From Winogradskya consettensis (lineage in GTDB: Bacteria > Actinomycetota > Actinomycetes > Mycobacteriales > Micromonosporaceae), in the NCBI RefSeq assembly GCF_018332715.1, contig NZ_BOQP01000004.1:248001-312000 (forward strand): a DNA stretch of 64,000 nt, in the 5' to 3' direction. Shown here piece by piece: positions 1 to 8,411 of the stretch. Both the position numbers and the translations under genes were made by a program. The notes under the pieces were generated by a model that saw nothing but the letters and a program-made list of their open reading frames with translations, had not been told where the DNA came from and did not search any database. How positions within the stretch are numbered: the first letter of the stretch is position 1; each line of letters begins with the position of its first letter.

Positions 1-605
1 CCGGGCTCGGGCAGACCCTCGTCGGCTGGGCGTCCGGGCTGGCCATCGCGATGGTCGCGGGCATCGTCGTCGGTGTGGTGATCGGGAGCATCCCGCTGCT
101 GCGCGCGGTCACCGCGTCCACCATCGAGTTCCTGCGCCCCATCCCCTCGGTCGCGCTCATCCCGCTGGTGGTGCTCATCTACGGCAGCCGCCCGCAGTCG
201 GCGCTGATCCTGGTCGTCTACGCCGCGTTCTGGCAGGTGCTGGTCCAGGTGCTGTACGGCGTAGCCGACGTGGACCCGGTGGTGCGGGACACCGCCCGGT
301 CGTACCGGTTCTCGCGGTGGGCGATCATCCGGTCCGTGGTGTGGCCGACCGCGATGCCGTACGTCGTCACCGGTTTCCGGCTGGCCGCGTCGGTGGCGCT
401 GATCCTCGAGATCACCGCCGAGCTGATCATCGGCGTCCCGGGGCTCGGCAAGTCGATCGGCGTCGCACAGAGCTCGGGTGCGGTGCCGGAGACGTACGCA
501 CTGGTGCTGGTCGTCGGGCTGCTCGGCGTACTGATCAATGTCTGCACCCGGGCGGTCGAACGACGCGTCCTGCGCTGGCACACCTCGGTCCGGGGGGAAG
601 CATGA
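1..605 (+). CDS. ABC importer permease, SsuC/TauC type (5' partial)
   Basis: The reading frame is already open at base 3 and runs to a TGA at 603-605, so the N-terminus lies outside the window. The visible part is an integral membrane protein with hydrophobic segments and the EAA-loop region of binding-protein-dependent permeases (DTARSYRFSRWAIIRSVVWP), which docks on the ATPase. The pattern matches the nitrate/taurine/alkanesulfonate permease family. The stop codon overlaps the next ATG (ATGA), so the two permeases are translationally coupled and probably form a heterodimer. The substrate cannot be read from the sequence; sulfonates or heterocyclic precursors are typical of the family. Confidence 0.88.
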   Translation, partial: GLGQTLVGWASGLAIAMVAGIVVGVVIGSIPLLRAVTASTIEFLRPIPSVALIPLVVLIYGSRPQSALILVVYAAFWQVLVQVLYGVADVDPVVRDTARSYRFSRWAIIRSVVWPTAMPYVVTGFRLAASVALILEITAELIIGVPGLGKSIGVAQSSGAVPETYALVLVVGLLGVLINVCTRAVERRVLRWHTSVRGEA

Positions 606-1387
606 AGATCTCCGAACTCCCGCGGCGGGTCCTGATCGCGCTCGGTCTGCCCGTCGTCCTGATCGCCCTCTGGTGGTTCGCGTCAGCCGGCAGCACCAGC
701 TTCTTCTGGCCACCGCTGTCCACCATCGTCGAGGCCTTCCCTGAGACCTGGACCGCCGACCCCTGGCTGCACGACGTGCTCCCGAGCGTGGCCCGGTTGC
801 TCGGCGGCTACCTGATCGCCCTGCTCGTCGGGGTGGCCGCCGGCACCGCGATCGGCCGCTCGCGTACGTTGCGGGCGCTCTGCGAACCGGTACTGGAGTT
901 CTTCCGGGCCGTCCCGCCGCCGGTGCTGGTCCCCGTGATCGCGCTGTTCGCCGGCTACACGGGCTCGACCAGCAAGGTCCTCACGATCGCGCTGGGCTGC
1001 CTCTGGCCGATCCTGCTGAACACGGTCGAAGGGGTGCGCTCCCTCGACGAGGTGCTGCTCGACACGGCCCGTTCGTACCGGCTCGGCCGGGTCGCGACGC
1101 TGTGGCACGTCGTGCTGCGCGGCTCGAGCCCCCGGATCGCCGCCGGCGCCCGGCAGTCGCTGTCGATCGGCGTGATCCTCATGGTGATCAGCGAGCTGTT
1201 CGGCGCGAACCGCGGCCTCGGCGCCTCGATCGTGCAGTTCCAGCGCAGCTTCGCGATCCCCCAGATGTGGACCGGCATCATCCTGCTCGGCCTGCTCGGC
1301 GTGGTCCTGTCCGCGCTGTTCCGGCTGGTCGAGAACCGGTCACTGGCCTGGTACCGCGGACAGCGCGACGCCGAACGAGAAAGGTGA
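602..1387 (+). CDS. ABC importer permease, SsuC/TauC type
   Basis: A 261-aa integral membrane protein starting at the ATG inside the ATGA overlap with the preceding permease. A longer reading of this frame starting near 317 exists but would lie inside the upstream gene and is not credible. The EAA-type loop (LDTARSYRLGRVATLWHVVL) is clear, with about six hydrophobic segments around it. It is the second permease of the importer, followed 7 bp later by the ATPase gene. Having two different permease subunits rather than one is somewhat unusual for the SsuC family and suggests a heterodimeric channel. Confidence 0.9.
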   Translation: MKISELPRRVLIALGLPVVLIALWWFASAGSTSFFWPPLSTIVEAFPETWTADPWLHDVLPSVARLLGGYLIALLVGVAAGTAIGRSRTLRALCEPVLEFFRAVPPPVLVPVIALFAGYTGSTSKVLTIALGCLWPILLNTVEGVRSLDEVLLDTARSYRLGRVATLWHVVLRGSSPRIAAGARQSLSIGVILMVISELFGANRGLGASIVQFQRSFAIPQMWTGIILLGLLGVVLSALFRLVENRSLAWYRGQRDAERER

Positions 1388-1394
1388 GCACCCC

Positions 1395-2195
1395 ATGAGC
1401 GACACCATCGCCCTCGACGTGGCCGGGCTGGCCAAGACGTACCGCAGCCCCGGCCGCGACGTCGAAGCGGTCCGTGACCTGACGTTCCAGATCCGGCGCG
1501 GTGAGCTGGTCTGCATCGTCGGCCCGTCCGGCGCCGGCAAGACCACCCTGCTGCGCTGCATCGCCGGCCTGCTCGACCTCTCCGGCGGGCAGATCCGGCT
1601 GGACGGCACCGCGGTCACCGAACCCCCGGCCGGCATGGCGGTGGTCTTCCAGGAGTACGGCCGCAGCCTCTTCCCCTGGCTGACCGTCCGCGGCAACGTC
1701 GAACTGCCGCTCAAGGAGAAGGGCCTCGCCAAGGCGGCCCGCGCGGCCAAGGTCGCCGAGGCCCTGGACGCCGTCGGGCTGCCCGACAGCGCCGACGCCC
1801 ACCCGTGGCAACTCTCCGGCGGCATGCAGCAGCGGGTCGCGATCGCCCGGGCCATCGCGTACGAGCCGAGCGTCCTGCTCATGGACGAACCGTTCGCCGC
1901 CGTCGACGCCCAGACCCGCGCCGACCTCGAGGACCTGGTCCGCACGCTCTGGAAACGACTCGGCGTCACGGTCCTGTTCGTCACCCACGACATCGACGAG
2001 TCGGTCTACCTGGGCCAGCGCGTCCTGGTGCTCTCCAACCGGCCCACCGTCGTGCTCGAGGACGTCCCCGTCGATCTGCCCGACGATCGCGACCAGCTCA
2101 CCACCCGCTCCTCACCCCAGTTCACCAAGATCCGCACCCACGTGTACGAGCTGGTCCAGTCGGCGAAGCGTGGCGAACGCCCGGAGGTCCGCTGA
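1395..2195 (+). CDS. ABC importer ATPase, SsuB/TauB type
   Basis: A 266-aa ATP-binding subunit that energises the two upstream permeases. Walker A GPSGAGKTT is at residues 43-51, the Q-loop glutamine near 86, signature LSGGMQQ at 140-146, Walker B LLMDEP at 161-166 and the switch histidine at 198 (VTHD). All catalytic positions are present. The sequence falls in the nitrate/sulfonate/taurine importer group. It follows the permease gene by 7 bp with a GGTGAG-like ribosome site. No substrate-binding protein gene lies in the visible part; it is probably upstream of the window. Confidence 0.93.
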   Translation: MSDTIALDVAGLAKTYRSPGRDVEAVRDLTFQIRRGELVCIVGPSGAGKTTLLRCIAGLLDLSGGQIRLDGTAVTEPPAGMAVVFQEYGRSLFPWLTVRGNVELPLKEKGLAKAARAAKVAEALDAVGLPDSADAHPWQLSGGMQQRVAIARAIAYEPSVLLMDEPFAAVDAQTRADLEDLVRTLWKRLGVTVLFVTHDIDESVYLGQRVLVLSNRPTVVLEDVPVDLPDDRDQLTTRSSPQFTKIRTHVYELVQSAKRGERPEVR

Positions 2196-2928
2196 CCGGG
2201 ACAGCGCCGCATACGATGGCAGAACTGCCGCCACAGAGACCGAGGAGTACGCCCGGAATGTCGACACCTGGGTCAACCCGCTCATGAGCGACGTCTACAC
2301 GGCGCTCCGGACAGCCATCCTGCGCGGGGAGTTCGCCCCCCGCCAGCGGCTGATCGAGACCGAGCTGACCGAGCAGTACGCCACGAGCAGGTTCCTGCTC
2401 CGCAACGCGCTCACCCGGCTGGAGACCGAGGGCCTGATCGAGCTCCAGCCGAACCGCGGTGCCCGGGTCCGGGAGATCTCGGTGCAGGAGGCCATCGAGA
2501 TCACCGAGATCCGCCGCGTCGTCGAGGGCCTGGTCGCCGCGCGCGCCGCCGAACGCGTCACCGACGCGGAGATCGCCTTCCTGCACGACCTGGGCGAGTC
2601 GATGAAGGCGGCCGTCCAGGCGACCGACATGCTGCGCTACTCCGAGCTCAACGCCCAGCTGCACGCCACGGTCCGCTCGATCGCCCAGCACGACTCCGCC
2701 ACCCGCATCATCGAACAGCTCAACGGCCAGATGGTCCGCCACCAGTTCCGCCTCTCCCTGGTCCCGGGCCGCCCCACGGTCTCGATGCCCGAGCACCTCG
2801 CCATCATCACCGCGGTCTCCTCCCGCGACCCCGAGGCCGCCGAGCTCGCCATGCGCGCCCACCTGACCAGCGTGCTCGACGCGCTGAAAGCCTTCGCGGG
2901 AGCGGCGGCGACCCGGGGAGCGCTCTGA
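2170..2928 (+). CDS. GntR-family regulator (FCD/FadR subgroup)
   Basis: A 252-aa regulator with an N-terminal winged helix (about residues 40-105, DVYTALRTAILRGEFAP and following) and an all-helical C-terminal FCD ligand domain, where RRVVEGLVAARAAERV is typical. Two starts are possible: GTG at 2170, overlapping the ATPase gene by 26 nt, or ATG at 2284. The residues before that ATG (VNPLMSDVY) resemble the conserved start of the winged helix, which favours the GTG and translational coupling. It is co-directional with the importer, so it probably senses the imported compound and controls the operon. The exact ligand is unknown. Confidence 0.85.
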   Translation: MANARRSADRDSAAYDGRTAATETEEYARNVDTWVNPLMSDVYTALRTAILRGEFAPRQRLIETELTEQYATSRFLLRNALTRLETEGLIELQPNRGARVREISVQEAIEITEIRRVVEGLVAARAAERVTDAEIAFLHDLGESMKAAVQATDMLRYSELNAQLHATVRSIAQHDSATRIIEQLNGQMVRHQFRLSLVPGRPTVSMPEHLAIITAVSSRDPEAAELAMRAHLTSVLDALKAFAGAAATRGAL

Positions 2929-2942
2929 CCGACCCTGCGCTC

Positions 2943-4328
2943 TCAGCCTGAGCCGCTCAGGGTTCGCGCGATCAGGCCGGCGCCCAGGGCCACGACGACG
3001 ATCGCGCTGGCCGGCGGCAGCAGACGGGCCAGGCGCGCCGGGGCTCCGCTGCTGAACCGGCCGGAGAGCGCGGCGACCGTCCTGGCCCGGACGAGGAGCA
3101 CGCCGATACCGATCAGGACGGCGGCCAGGCCGACGCTGAACGACAGGATCAGCAGCATGCCGACGGCAATGTGCCCGAGGCCGACCGCGAGGATCATGAC
3201 GCCCAGCGCCTCCGGACACGGCACCAGGCCGCCGGAGACGCCGAGCGCCACCACCGACGCCATCCCCGGCCGGGCCCCGTGATCATGATCCCGGGCCCCG
3301 TGGTCGTGGTCGTGGTCATGCTCGTGGTGGTGGCCGTGGTCGTGGGTCCTGCTCCACCGGCGTTGCCACAGCAGCCGTAGCCCGAGACCCAGCACGAGGA
3401 CCCCGGAGACCAGTTCCAAGCCGGGCACCCACATCTGCGGTACGGCGAAGTGGCCGGCGAGCAGCGCCACCGCCCCGATGGCGAGGACCGACGACGTGTG
3501 CGTGACGGTGACCGAGGCGCCCAGCGTCAGCGCGTCCCGGACCCGGCCACCGCTGCCGACCAGGTAGGCCGCCATCATCGTCTTGCCGTGCCCGGGGGTG
3601 AGCGCGTGGAAGGCGCCCAGCACCATGGCCAGCACGAGCGCGATCAGCGTGACCCCGAGCGAGCCGGACGGGTTCTCCACCATCGACAGCAGGCGTTCGA
3701 CGCCCCACCCCGACGGGTGGCTGTCCCGCTGCGGCGCCACCGCGGTGTCCCCCAGAACGGTGAACGTGGTCCGGACCTGCTGCTGGGCCTCGTCCCGGTG
3801 CTGCTCGCCGATCGTCACGGGAGCCTTCTTCGGGGCGAGGACGGCCACCTCGTACTGCGGCTTCTGCGGGGCGAAGCCGTTGCGGTAGAACAGCGTGTGG
3901 CCGCCGTCCGCCGGTGCGAGCGGGGCAGTGGCGGTGACGTGCAGGACGCCGTACCCGGCCCGGGCCTGGGGGTAGGTCGGGAGTTCCACCCCGCTCAGCG
4001 TGAGCGGCACCGGGGCGTCGTCGATGCGCAGGGATACCTTCGCCAGCAGCCGCTGCGCGTACTGCCTGCCCTCGGCCGGGGTGAACGTCTTGTCGCTGTC
4101 GGCGTCCAGGTCCGCGATGAAGGCCGGGGCCACCAGCACACCGGCCGCGAGGTCGACCTCGACGGTCACGGCGTCCGTGGCGACCGTGACGTAGGAGGTC
4201 TGCCGGGAGATGTCCAGCGGGTGCGCCCAGGCGGCACTCGCCGGGAGGACTATGAGGGCCATCGCCACGAGGGGCGCCAGCAACCACGCCGGCGCCCGCC
4301 GTGCACGGCCCGGGGCCGTGGTCGTCAT
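2943..4328 (-). CDS. Secreted-domain NicO/RcnA-like nickel/cobalt permease
   Basis: A 461-aa membrane protein. Residues 1-35 are a signal peptide (AWA-H). A soluble extracytoplasmic domain follows, with an EF-hand-like loop at 75-86 carrying acidic or hydroxyl residues at loop positions 1, 3, 5, 7, 9 and 12 (D75, D77, D79, T81, T83, E86). The membrane domain carries the NicO motif HALTPGHGKT at 241-250, a His/Asp-rich loop at 329-351 with about a dozen histidines, and GGLVPCPEAL near 366-375. The motif and His loop are known from nickel/cobalt transporters, including the RcnA exporter, so import versus export is open. The gene is coupled by ATGA to the DUF3500 gene upstream. Confidence 0.87.
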   Translation of the reverse strand: MTTTAPGRARRAPAWLLAPLVAMALIVLPASAAWAHPLDISRQTSYVTVATDAVTVEVDLAAGVLVAPAFIADLDADSDKTFTPAEGRQYAQRLLAKVSLRIDDAPVPLTLSGVELPTYPQARAGYGVLHVTATAPLAPADGGHTLFYRNGFAPQKPQYEVAVLAPKKAPVTIGEQHRDEAQQQVRTTFTVLGDTAVAPQRDSHPSGWGVERLLSMVENPSGSLGVTLIALVLAMVLGAFHALTPGHGKTMMAAYLVGSGGRVRDALTLGASVTVTHTSSVLAIGAVALLAGHFAVPQMWVPGLELVSGVLVLGLGLRLLWQRRWSRTHDHGHHHEHDHDHDHGARDHDHGARPGMASVVALGVSGGLVPCPEALGVMILAVGLGHIAVGMLLILSFSVGLAAVLIGIGVLLVRARTVAALSGRFSSGAPARLARLLPPASAIVVVALGAGLIARTLSGSG

Positions 4329-5398
4329 CCGGTGATCGCTGCCCCGTAGTCGTTCTGCGGGTCGCGGTAGATGCCGTGGATGTGGTTCGCGGCGGTACCA
4401 CCCATCGCCTGCGGGGAGTACTCGATGATCACGCGCGGCCCGGTGACCCGGAAGTAGGCGCTGCCCGCGTTCGTGGTCGGCCCGTACCAGGCGAAGTAGG
4501 TCTGGTCGAGGGTGGCCTGGACCTCCGCCAGCCGGGACGCGGCGTCCTCGGCGTTGGCCAGGGTGCCGTAGCCGCTGATCAGCGTGAGCAGCAGCGTCTT
4601 CTGCGCGGCGGTGAGCGCCGACCCGGCGATGCCGTCGTAGCTCGGTGCCCGGCTGTCCTGGCCGGGGCCGTACAGCAGATCGATGTACGTGCTGCCGAGC
4701 ACCGCCTTCGGCTTCTGGGCGGTCGTCAGCGAGCTGACCAGCGCGTACGCCGACGACCAGAGGTCACCGAGCGGCTTGACCGTGGTGCCGGTGCTGCCCG
4801 TGTAGCTCGCGGGCTGCGCGCCGATGAAGCTCGGGTAGAGGGCGACCTCGGTGCCGGAGACCGTCGCGTTGACGGTCACGTGGTGGCCACCCCACTGCCA
4901 CTGCCACGGGGTGGTCGTCGACGGGGTGCCGATCAGCGCGATCCAGTAGTACTTCTGGCCGTAGAGCAGTCCCCCGCCGCTGACGAGCTTGTCGTCGGCG
5001 GCCCATTCCTGGCGCACCCGCTGGTAGCCCGCGGGGCTCAGCGTGGCCTGCATGACGGCCAGCCAGGCGTTCTGCTGAGCCGTGGTCAGGTTGCCCCACA
5101 TCAGGCCGCTGCGGGTGTAGAGACCCTGGGGCAGGTTGGACCACTTCTTCTTCTGGGTGGTGTTGGTCCAGGCGAACTGGACGGCGGTCTTCTGGGCGGC
5201 GGTCAGGGTGGCGAGGAACGCGTTCGCCGCGCTGACGATCGCCGGGGTGGTGTCGGCCACCGCCGCGGCCGGAGCGAGGGCGGTGCCGGCCGGCGCCGGG
5301 CCGGGTGCCGGGACGGAGGCGTACGCGGAGGTGGCCGCGCCGCCGGTGACCAGCGCGAGGGTCACGCCGGTGGCGATGAGAGCGGATCTCGTTCTCAC
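4325..5398 (-). CDS. Secreted DUF3500-family protein
   Basis: A 357-aa protein counted from GTG 5398. An upstream TTG at 5419 also fits the frame, but an AGGAAGG ribosome site at 5408-5414 lies 9 nt before the GTG and would fall inside the longer protein, so GTG is chosen. The N-terminus is a signal peptide (RTRSALIATGVTLALVTGG, ending near ASVPAPG). The mature part has the DUF3500 hallmarks, including GGHHVTVN and the C-terminal HIHGIYRDPQNDYG. The biochemical function of the family is not established. The stop overlaps the start of the NicO-type permease gene (ATGA), which suggests a metal- or redox-linked envelope role. Confidence 0.82.
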   Translation of the reverse strand: MRTRSALIATGVTLALVTGGAATSAYASVPAPGPAPAGTALAPAAAVADTTPAIVSAANAFLATLTAAQKTAVQFAWTNTTQKKKWSNLPQGLYTRSGLMWGNLTTAQQNAWLAVMQATLSPAGYQRVRQEWAADDKLVSGGGLLYGQKYYWIALIGTPSTTTPWQWQWGGHHVTVNATVSGTEVALYPSFIGAQPASYTGSTGTTVKPLGDLWSSAYALVSSLTTAQKPKAVLGSTYIDLLYGPGQDSRAPSYDGIAGSALTAAQKTLLLTLISGYGTLANAEDAASRLAEVQATLDQTYFAWYGPTTNAGSAYFRVTGPRVIIEYSPQAMGGTAANHIHGIYRDPQNDYGAAITG

Positions 5399-5407
5399 GT
5401 GGACTGG

Positions 5408-5414
5408 CCTTCCT
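5408..5414 (-). promoter_or_regulatory. Ribosome binding site that decides the DUF3500 start
   Basis: AGGAAGG on the minus strand, 9 nt before GTG 5398. It shows that the TTG at 5419 is not the start. Confidence 0.7.
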
Positions 5415-5467
5415 ATCAAAGGGACGGCTGATTCACCTCAGGGATTGATGATGGTGAATTGCATCCG

Positions 5468-5495
5468 AGCATAAACCGTCGCACCCTCGGCGCAA
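5468..5495 (-). promoter_or_regulatory. Possible promoter of the DUF3500-permease operon
   Basis: On the minus strand TTGCGC (5495-5490), a 16-nt spacer and TATGCT (5473-5468). It lies 70 nt upstream of the GTG start. The region 5441-5640 is markedly more AT-rich than its surroundings and holds short palindromes (AAAACGTTTT at 5560-5569, GCAAT-T-ATTGC at 5577-5587). No gene is evident in 5420-5794. Confidence 0.35.
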
Positions 5496-5794
5496 GTACC
5501 AATTTTTACATAACACCGTGTACATACCATCCATCACTTGATCCACGCCCTCACCAGGCAAAACGTTTTTCATAAGGCAATTATTGCAACCAATGAACGC
5601 GATTCACAAATACCCTGTCGACCATTCTTCAAATAGGCCCGCTCGCCAGGAGGAAGACCGGCACGCAGGGCCACGACCTGGGGATTGTCAACGATCTTGG
5701 TGACGAAATTGGTCGCAAGATGCGGGGTCCCCCGTGCGAGCTACCCCAAGGTGCCCACCGCCGGGTGACGTCCCGGAGGCGCATTCATTCGTAG

Positions 5795-5824
5795 GTTTCT
5801 CTCGACCGAACGGACGAGAGAAAC
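5795..5824 (+). promoter_or_regulatory. Perfect 10-bp inverted repeat before the ABC exporter start
   Basis: GTTTCTCTCG (5795-5804) and CGAGAGAAAC (5815-5824) are perfect reverse complements around a 10-nt loop, ending one base before ATG 5826. The right arm contains the only purine-rich stretch that could bind the ribosome. It may be an operator for the MarR protein encoded downstream, or an RNA hairpin masking the ribosome site. Confidence 0.6.
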
Positions 5825-5825
5825 G

Positions 5826-6572
5826 ATGGACATGCTTCAGACACAGGCGGACACCGCGGTCGAGCTTCGTGACGTGGTGCGGGAGTACGGCAGCGGGCAG
5901 GCCCGGGTCCGGGCGCTCGACGGGGTCGGGATCGGCTTCGCGCGGGGCACCTGGACGGCGGTGATGGGGCCGTCCGGCTCCGGCAAGTCCACGCTGCTGC
6001 ACTGCGCGGCCGGCCTCGAACGCCCCACCAGCGGCCAGGTGCTGCTCGGCGATCGTGACCTCGCCGCAGCCTCCGAGCGCGACCTCACCGAACTGCGGCG
6101 CAAGGACATCGGGTTCGTCTTCCAGAGCTTCAACCTCGTCAGCTCGCTGACCGCCGAGCAGAACGTGGCCCTGCCGCTGCGGCTCGCCGGCAGCAAGGTG
6201 TCCATGACCGACGTCCGCGCCATCCTCACCACCGTCGGGCTCGGTGACCGGCTCGGACACCGGCCGCGCGAGCTCTCCGGCGGCCAGCAGCAGCGGGTCG
6301 CGATCGCCCGCGCCATGATCACCCGGCCGGCGGTCCTGTTCGCCGACGAGCCGACCGGTGCGCTCGACTCGGGCGCCGCGCGTACCGTGCTCGGGCTGCT
6401 CCGCTCGATGGTCGACGACGCGCAGCAGACGATCGTCATGGTCACCCACGACCCGGCGGCAGCGGCCCGCGCGGACTCCGTGGTCTTCCTGCGCGACGGG
6501 CGCATCGTCGACCGTCTCGTGCGCCCCTCGGTCCGCGAGGTCGCCGACCGGCTCGCCGCCCTGGAGGCCTGA
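5826..6572 (+). CDS. ABC transporter ATPase, MacB/LolD type
   Basis: A 248-aa ATPase. Walker A GPSGSGKST is at 48-56, Q-loop Q100, signature LSGGQQQ at 150-156, Walker B VLFADEP at 170-176 and switch H208. The group couples to FtsX-type permeases that act as mechanotransmission machines for lipoproteins, peptides or drugs. Its stop shares a base with the start of the permease gene (TGATG), so the two are coupled. A perfect inverted repeat ends just before the start codon and probably regulates expression. The substrate is unknown; an antimicrobial-peptide resistance or efflux role is a common guess for such pairs beside a MarR gene. Confidence 0.93.
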   Translation: MDMLQTQADTAVELRDVVREYGSGQARVRALDGVGIGFARGTWTAVMGPSGSGKSTLLHCAAGLERPTSGQVLLGDRDLAAASERDLTELRRKDIGFVFQSFNLVSSLTAEQNVALPLRLAGSKVSMTDVRAILTTVGLGDRLGHRPRELSGGQQQRVAIARAMITRPAVLFADEPTGALDSGAARTVLGLLRSMVDDAQQTIVMVTHDPAAAARADSVVFLRDGRIVDRLVRPSVREVADRLAALEA

Positions 6573-8380
6573 TGTTCTCCCTGTCGATCGCCACGTTCCG
6601 GGAACGCTGGCAACTGTTCGTCGGCGCCATCCTCACCGTCACGCTCGGCGTGGCCATCGTGCAGTCCTCGCTGCTGATCGTCGCGTCCGCCGGGGGCTAC
6701 GGCGAGGCGATCGCGATCCTCGGCCTGGCGCTCGGCGTCTCGGCGTTCCTCGCGATCTTCATCGTCAGCTCGACGTTCGCGTTCACCATCGCCCAGCGCC
6801 GCCGCGACCTCGCACTGCTGCGCCTCATCGGTGGCAGCCGCGGTCAGGTCCGGCGGCTGCTGCTGTCCGAGGCGCTCCTGCTCGGCGTCCTGGGCACGGT
6901 CCTCGGCATCCCGGCCGGGCAGATCGTGCTCAGCGCGCAGACGGCGCTCCTGGAGAACCTCGGCTTCCTGCCCGCCTCGTTCAGCGCCGCGTGGCACGGC
7001 TGGATCCTGTGGGTCTCGCTGGGGCTCGGCATCGGGGTCGCGCAGGCGGGAGTGCTTGCCGCGTCGCGCCGGGCGGCGCGCGTACGCCCATTGGAAGCTC
7101 TGCGGGAGACCGGAGCCGGCGCGAAAGTCATGACCGTGTCACGCTGGATCCTGGGGATCCTCCTGGTCGTCACGGGCCTCACGCTGATGCTGGTCTCGAC
7201 CGCCGTCAGCAACCCCAACGGCGCGATCCCGCTGTCGATCAACGCCATGGTCGCCCTCGCCCTCGGGCTCAGCGCGCTCAGCCCCGTCATCGTGCCGCTG
7301 ATCGGCCGGCTCACCGGAACGCTCGCGGGCAGCAGCACGATCGGCCGCCTCGCCCGGGCCAACCTCCGCGACGGCATACGCCGTAACTCCTCCACCGCCG
7401 CTCCGCTGCTCATCCTGGTAGCCCTGCTGATCGGCCTGGCCGGGACGTTCGCCACGCTCTCCCAAGGAGCCCACGATCAACTGACCGATGACGTACGCGG
7501 AGACCTCGTCGCGGCCGGCCCCGTCGCCCCCCTGACTCCCGGCGTAGCAACCGCGTCCACGGAGTACCCCCTGATGATCAAGGTCACCTCGGTCAACCAG
7601 GGCGACACCGAGACCGACGAGTTCCCCGCGCTCGCCGTCGACCCGGCCACCTACCAGCAGGCGCACCAACTCCCCCTGATCGCCGGTTCCTACGCCGACC
7701 TGCACGGACCCACGGTCGCGGCGGCGGGTGGCAAACTCGGTTCGACCGTACGGATCCACGTCGGCGACCAGGACCTGAACCCACGCGTCGTGGCCGTCCT
7801 CCCCCCGACCCTCAACGGCGGCCCCGAATACCTGCTCCCCCGCGACCTGGTCCCGCCGGCGGCCCTCGGCCCCGCGCAGTCCATCGTCCGCCTCCAACCG
7901 GGCGCCGACCCCGCAGCCGTCGCCCGATCACTGCCGCAGCCGGTGCTCACGCTCGACGAATGGATCGCGCAGAGCGACAGCGCCCAGGACAGCCTCAACG
8001 CCGGCGTCATGAAGGTGGTCATGGGCCTCGCCGCGCTCTACGCCGTGATCGGCGTGGTCAACGCGGTCGTCATCGCCGCCGGGGAACGCCGCCGCGAGTT
8101 CGCCGTCGCCCGGCTCACCGGCTTCACCCGCAACCAGATCATCGGCACCGCCCTGCTCGAATCAACGGTCGTCACCGTCACCGGCCTGCTCCTGGGCTGG
8201 CTCTCGGCCATGGCCGCCCTCATCGGCATCAGCGGCGTCGCCGGCACGATGGTGATCCCGTGGGGCGCCTTCTGGCTCACCGCCCTCGGCGCATTCCTCG
8301 TCGTCGGCGCGACCAGCGTCTGGACCAGCCGCTCCGCCACGCGGGCCACCCCGATCTCGCTGGCCGGAACCCGCGAATAG
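6572..8380 (+). CDS. FtsX-type ABC permease
   Basis: A 602-aa membrane protein with two FtsX-type modules. The first has its hydrophobic segments at about residues 18-80, followed by RRRDLALLRLIGGSRGQVRRLL, the usual MacB-family coupling sequence, here with the two halves close together. A large extracytoplasmic domain lies only before the second module (about 295-460), whose coupling sequence is ERRREFAVARLTGFTRNQI. Compared with the usual 750-850 aa of actinobacterial double-FtsX permeases, the first extracytoplasmic domain is missing: the first two membrane segments are separated by only a few residues. It works with the ATPase immediately upstream. Confidence 0.9.
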   Translation: MFSLSIATFRERWQLFVGAILTVTLGVAIVQSSLLIVASAGGYGEAIAILGLALGVSAFLAIFIVSSTFAFTIAQRRRDLALLRLIGGSRGQVRRLLLSEALLLGVLGTVLGIPAGQIVLSAQTALLENLGFLPASFSAAWHGWILWVSLGLGIGVAQAGVLAASRRAARVRPLEALRETGAGAKVMTVSRWILGILLVVTGLTLMLVSTAVSNPNGAIPLSINAMVALALGLSALSPVIVPLIGRLTGTLAGSSTIGRLARANLRDGIRRNSSTAAPLLILVALLIGLAGTFATLSQGAHDQLTDDVRGDLVAAGPVAPLTPGVATASTEYPLMIKVTSVNQGDTETDEFPALAVDPATYQQAHQLPLIAGSYADLHGPTVAAAGGKLGSTVRIHVGDQDLNPRVVAVLPPTLNGGPEYLLPRDLVPPAALGPAQSIVRLQPGADPAAVARSLPQPVLTLDEWIAQSDSAQDSLNAGVMKVVMGLAALYAVIGVVNAVVIAAGERRREFAVARLTGFTRNQIIGTALLESTVVTVTGLLLGWLSAMAALIGISGVAGTMVIPWGAFWLTALGAFLVVGATSVWTSRSATRATPISLAGTRE

Positions 8381-8411
8381 CCTGCTCCGGACACCCGGCG
8401 ATACTGATCCG

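Noticed and set aside
317-601. N-terminal extension of the second permease
   Set aside because: It overlaps the first permease in another frame, is Arg-rich without membrane character, and the ATGA overlap gives a better start.
5560-5587. Nickel- or zinc-regulator box before the metal-permease operon
   Set aside because: AAAACGTTTT and GCAAT-T-ATTGC are short and do not match the Nur or Zur consensus well enough to claim.
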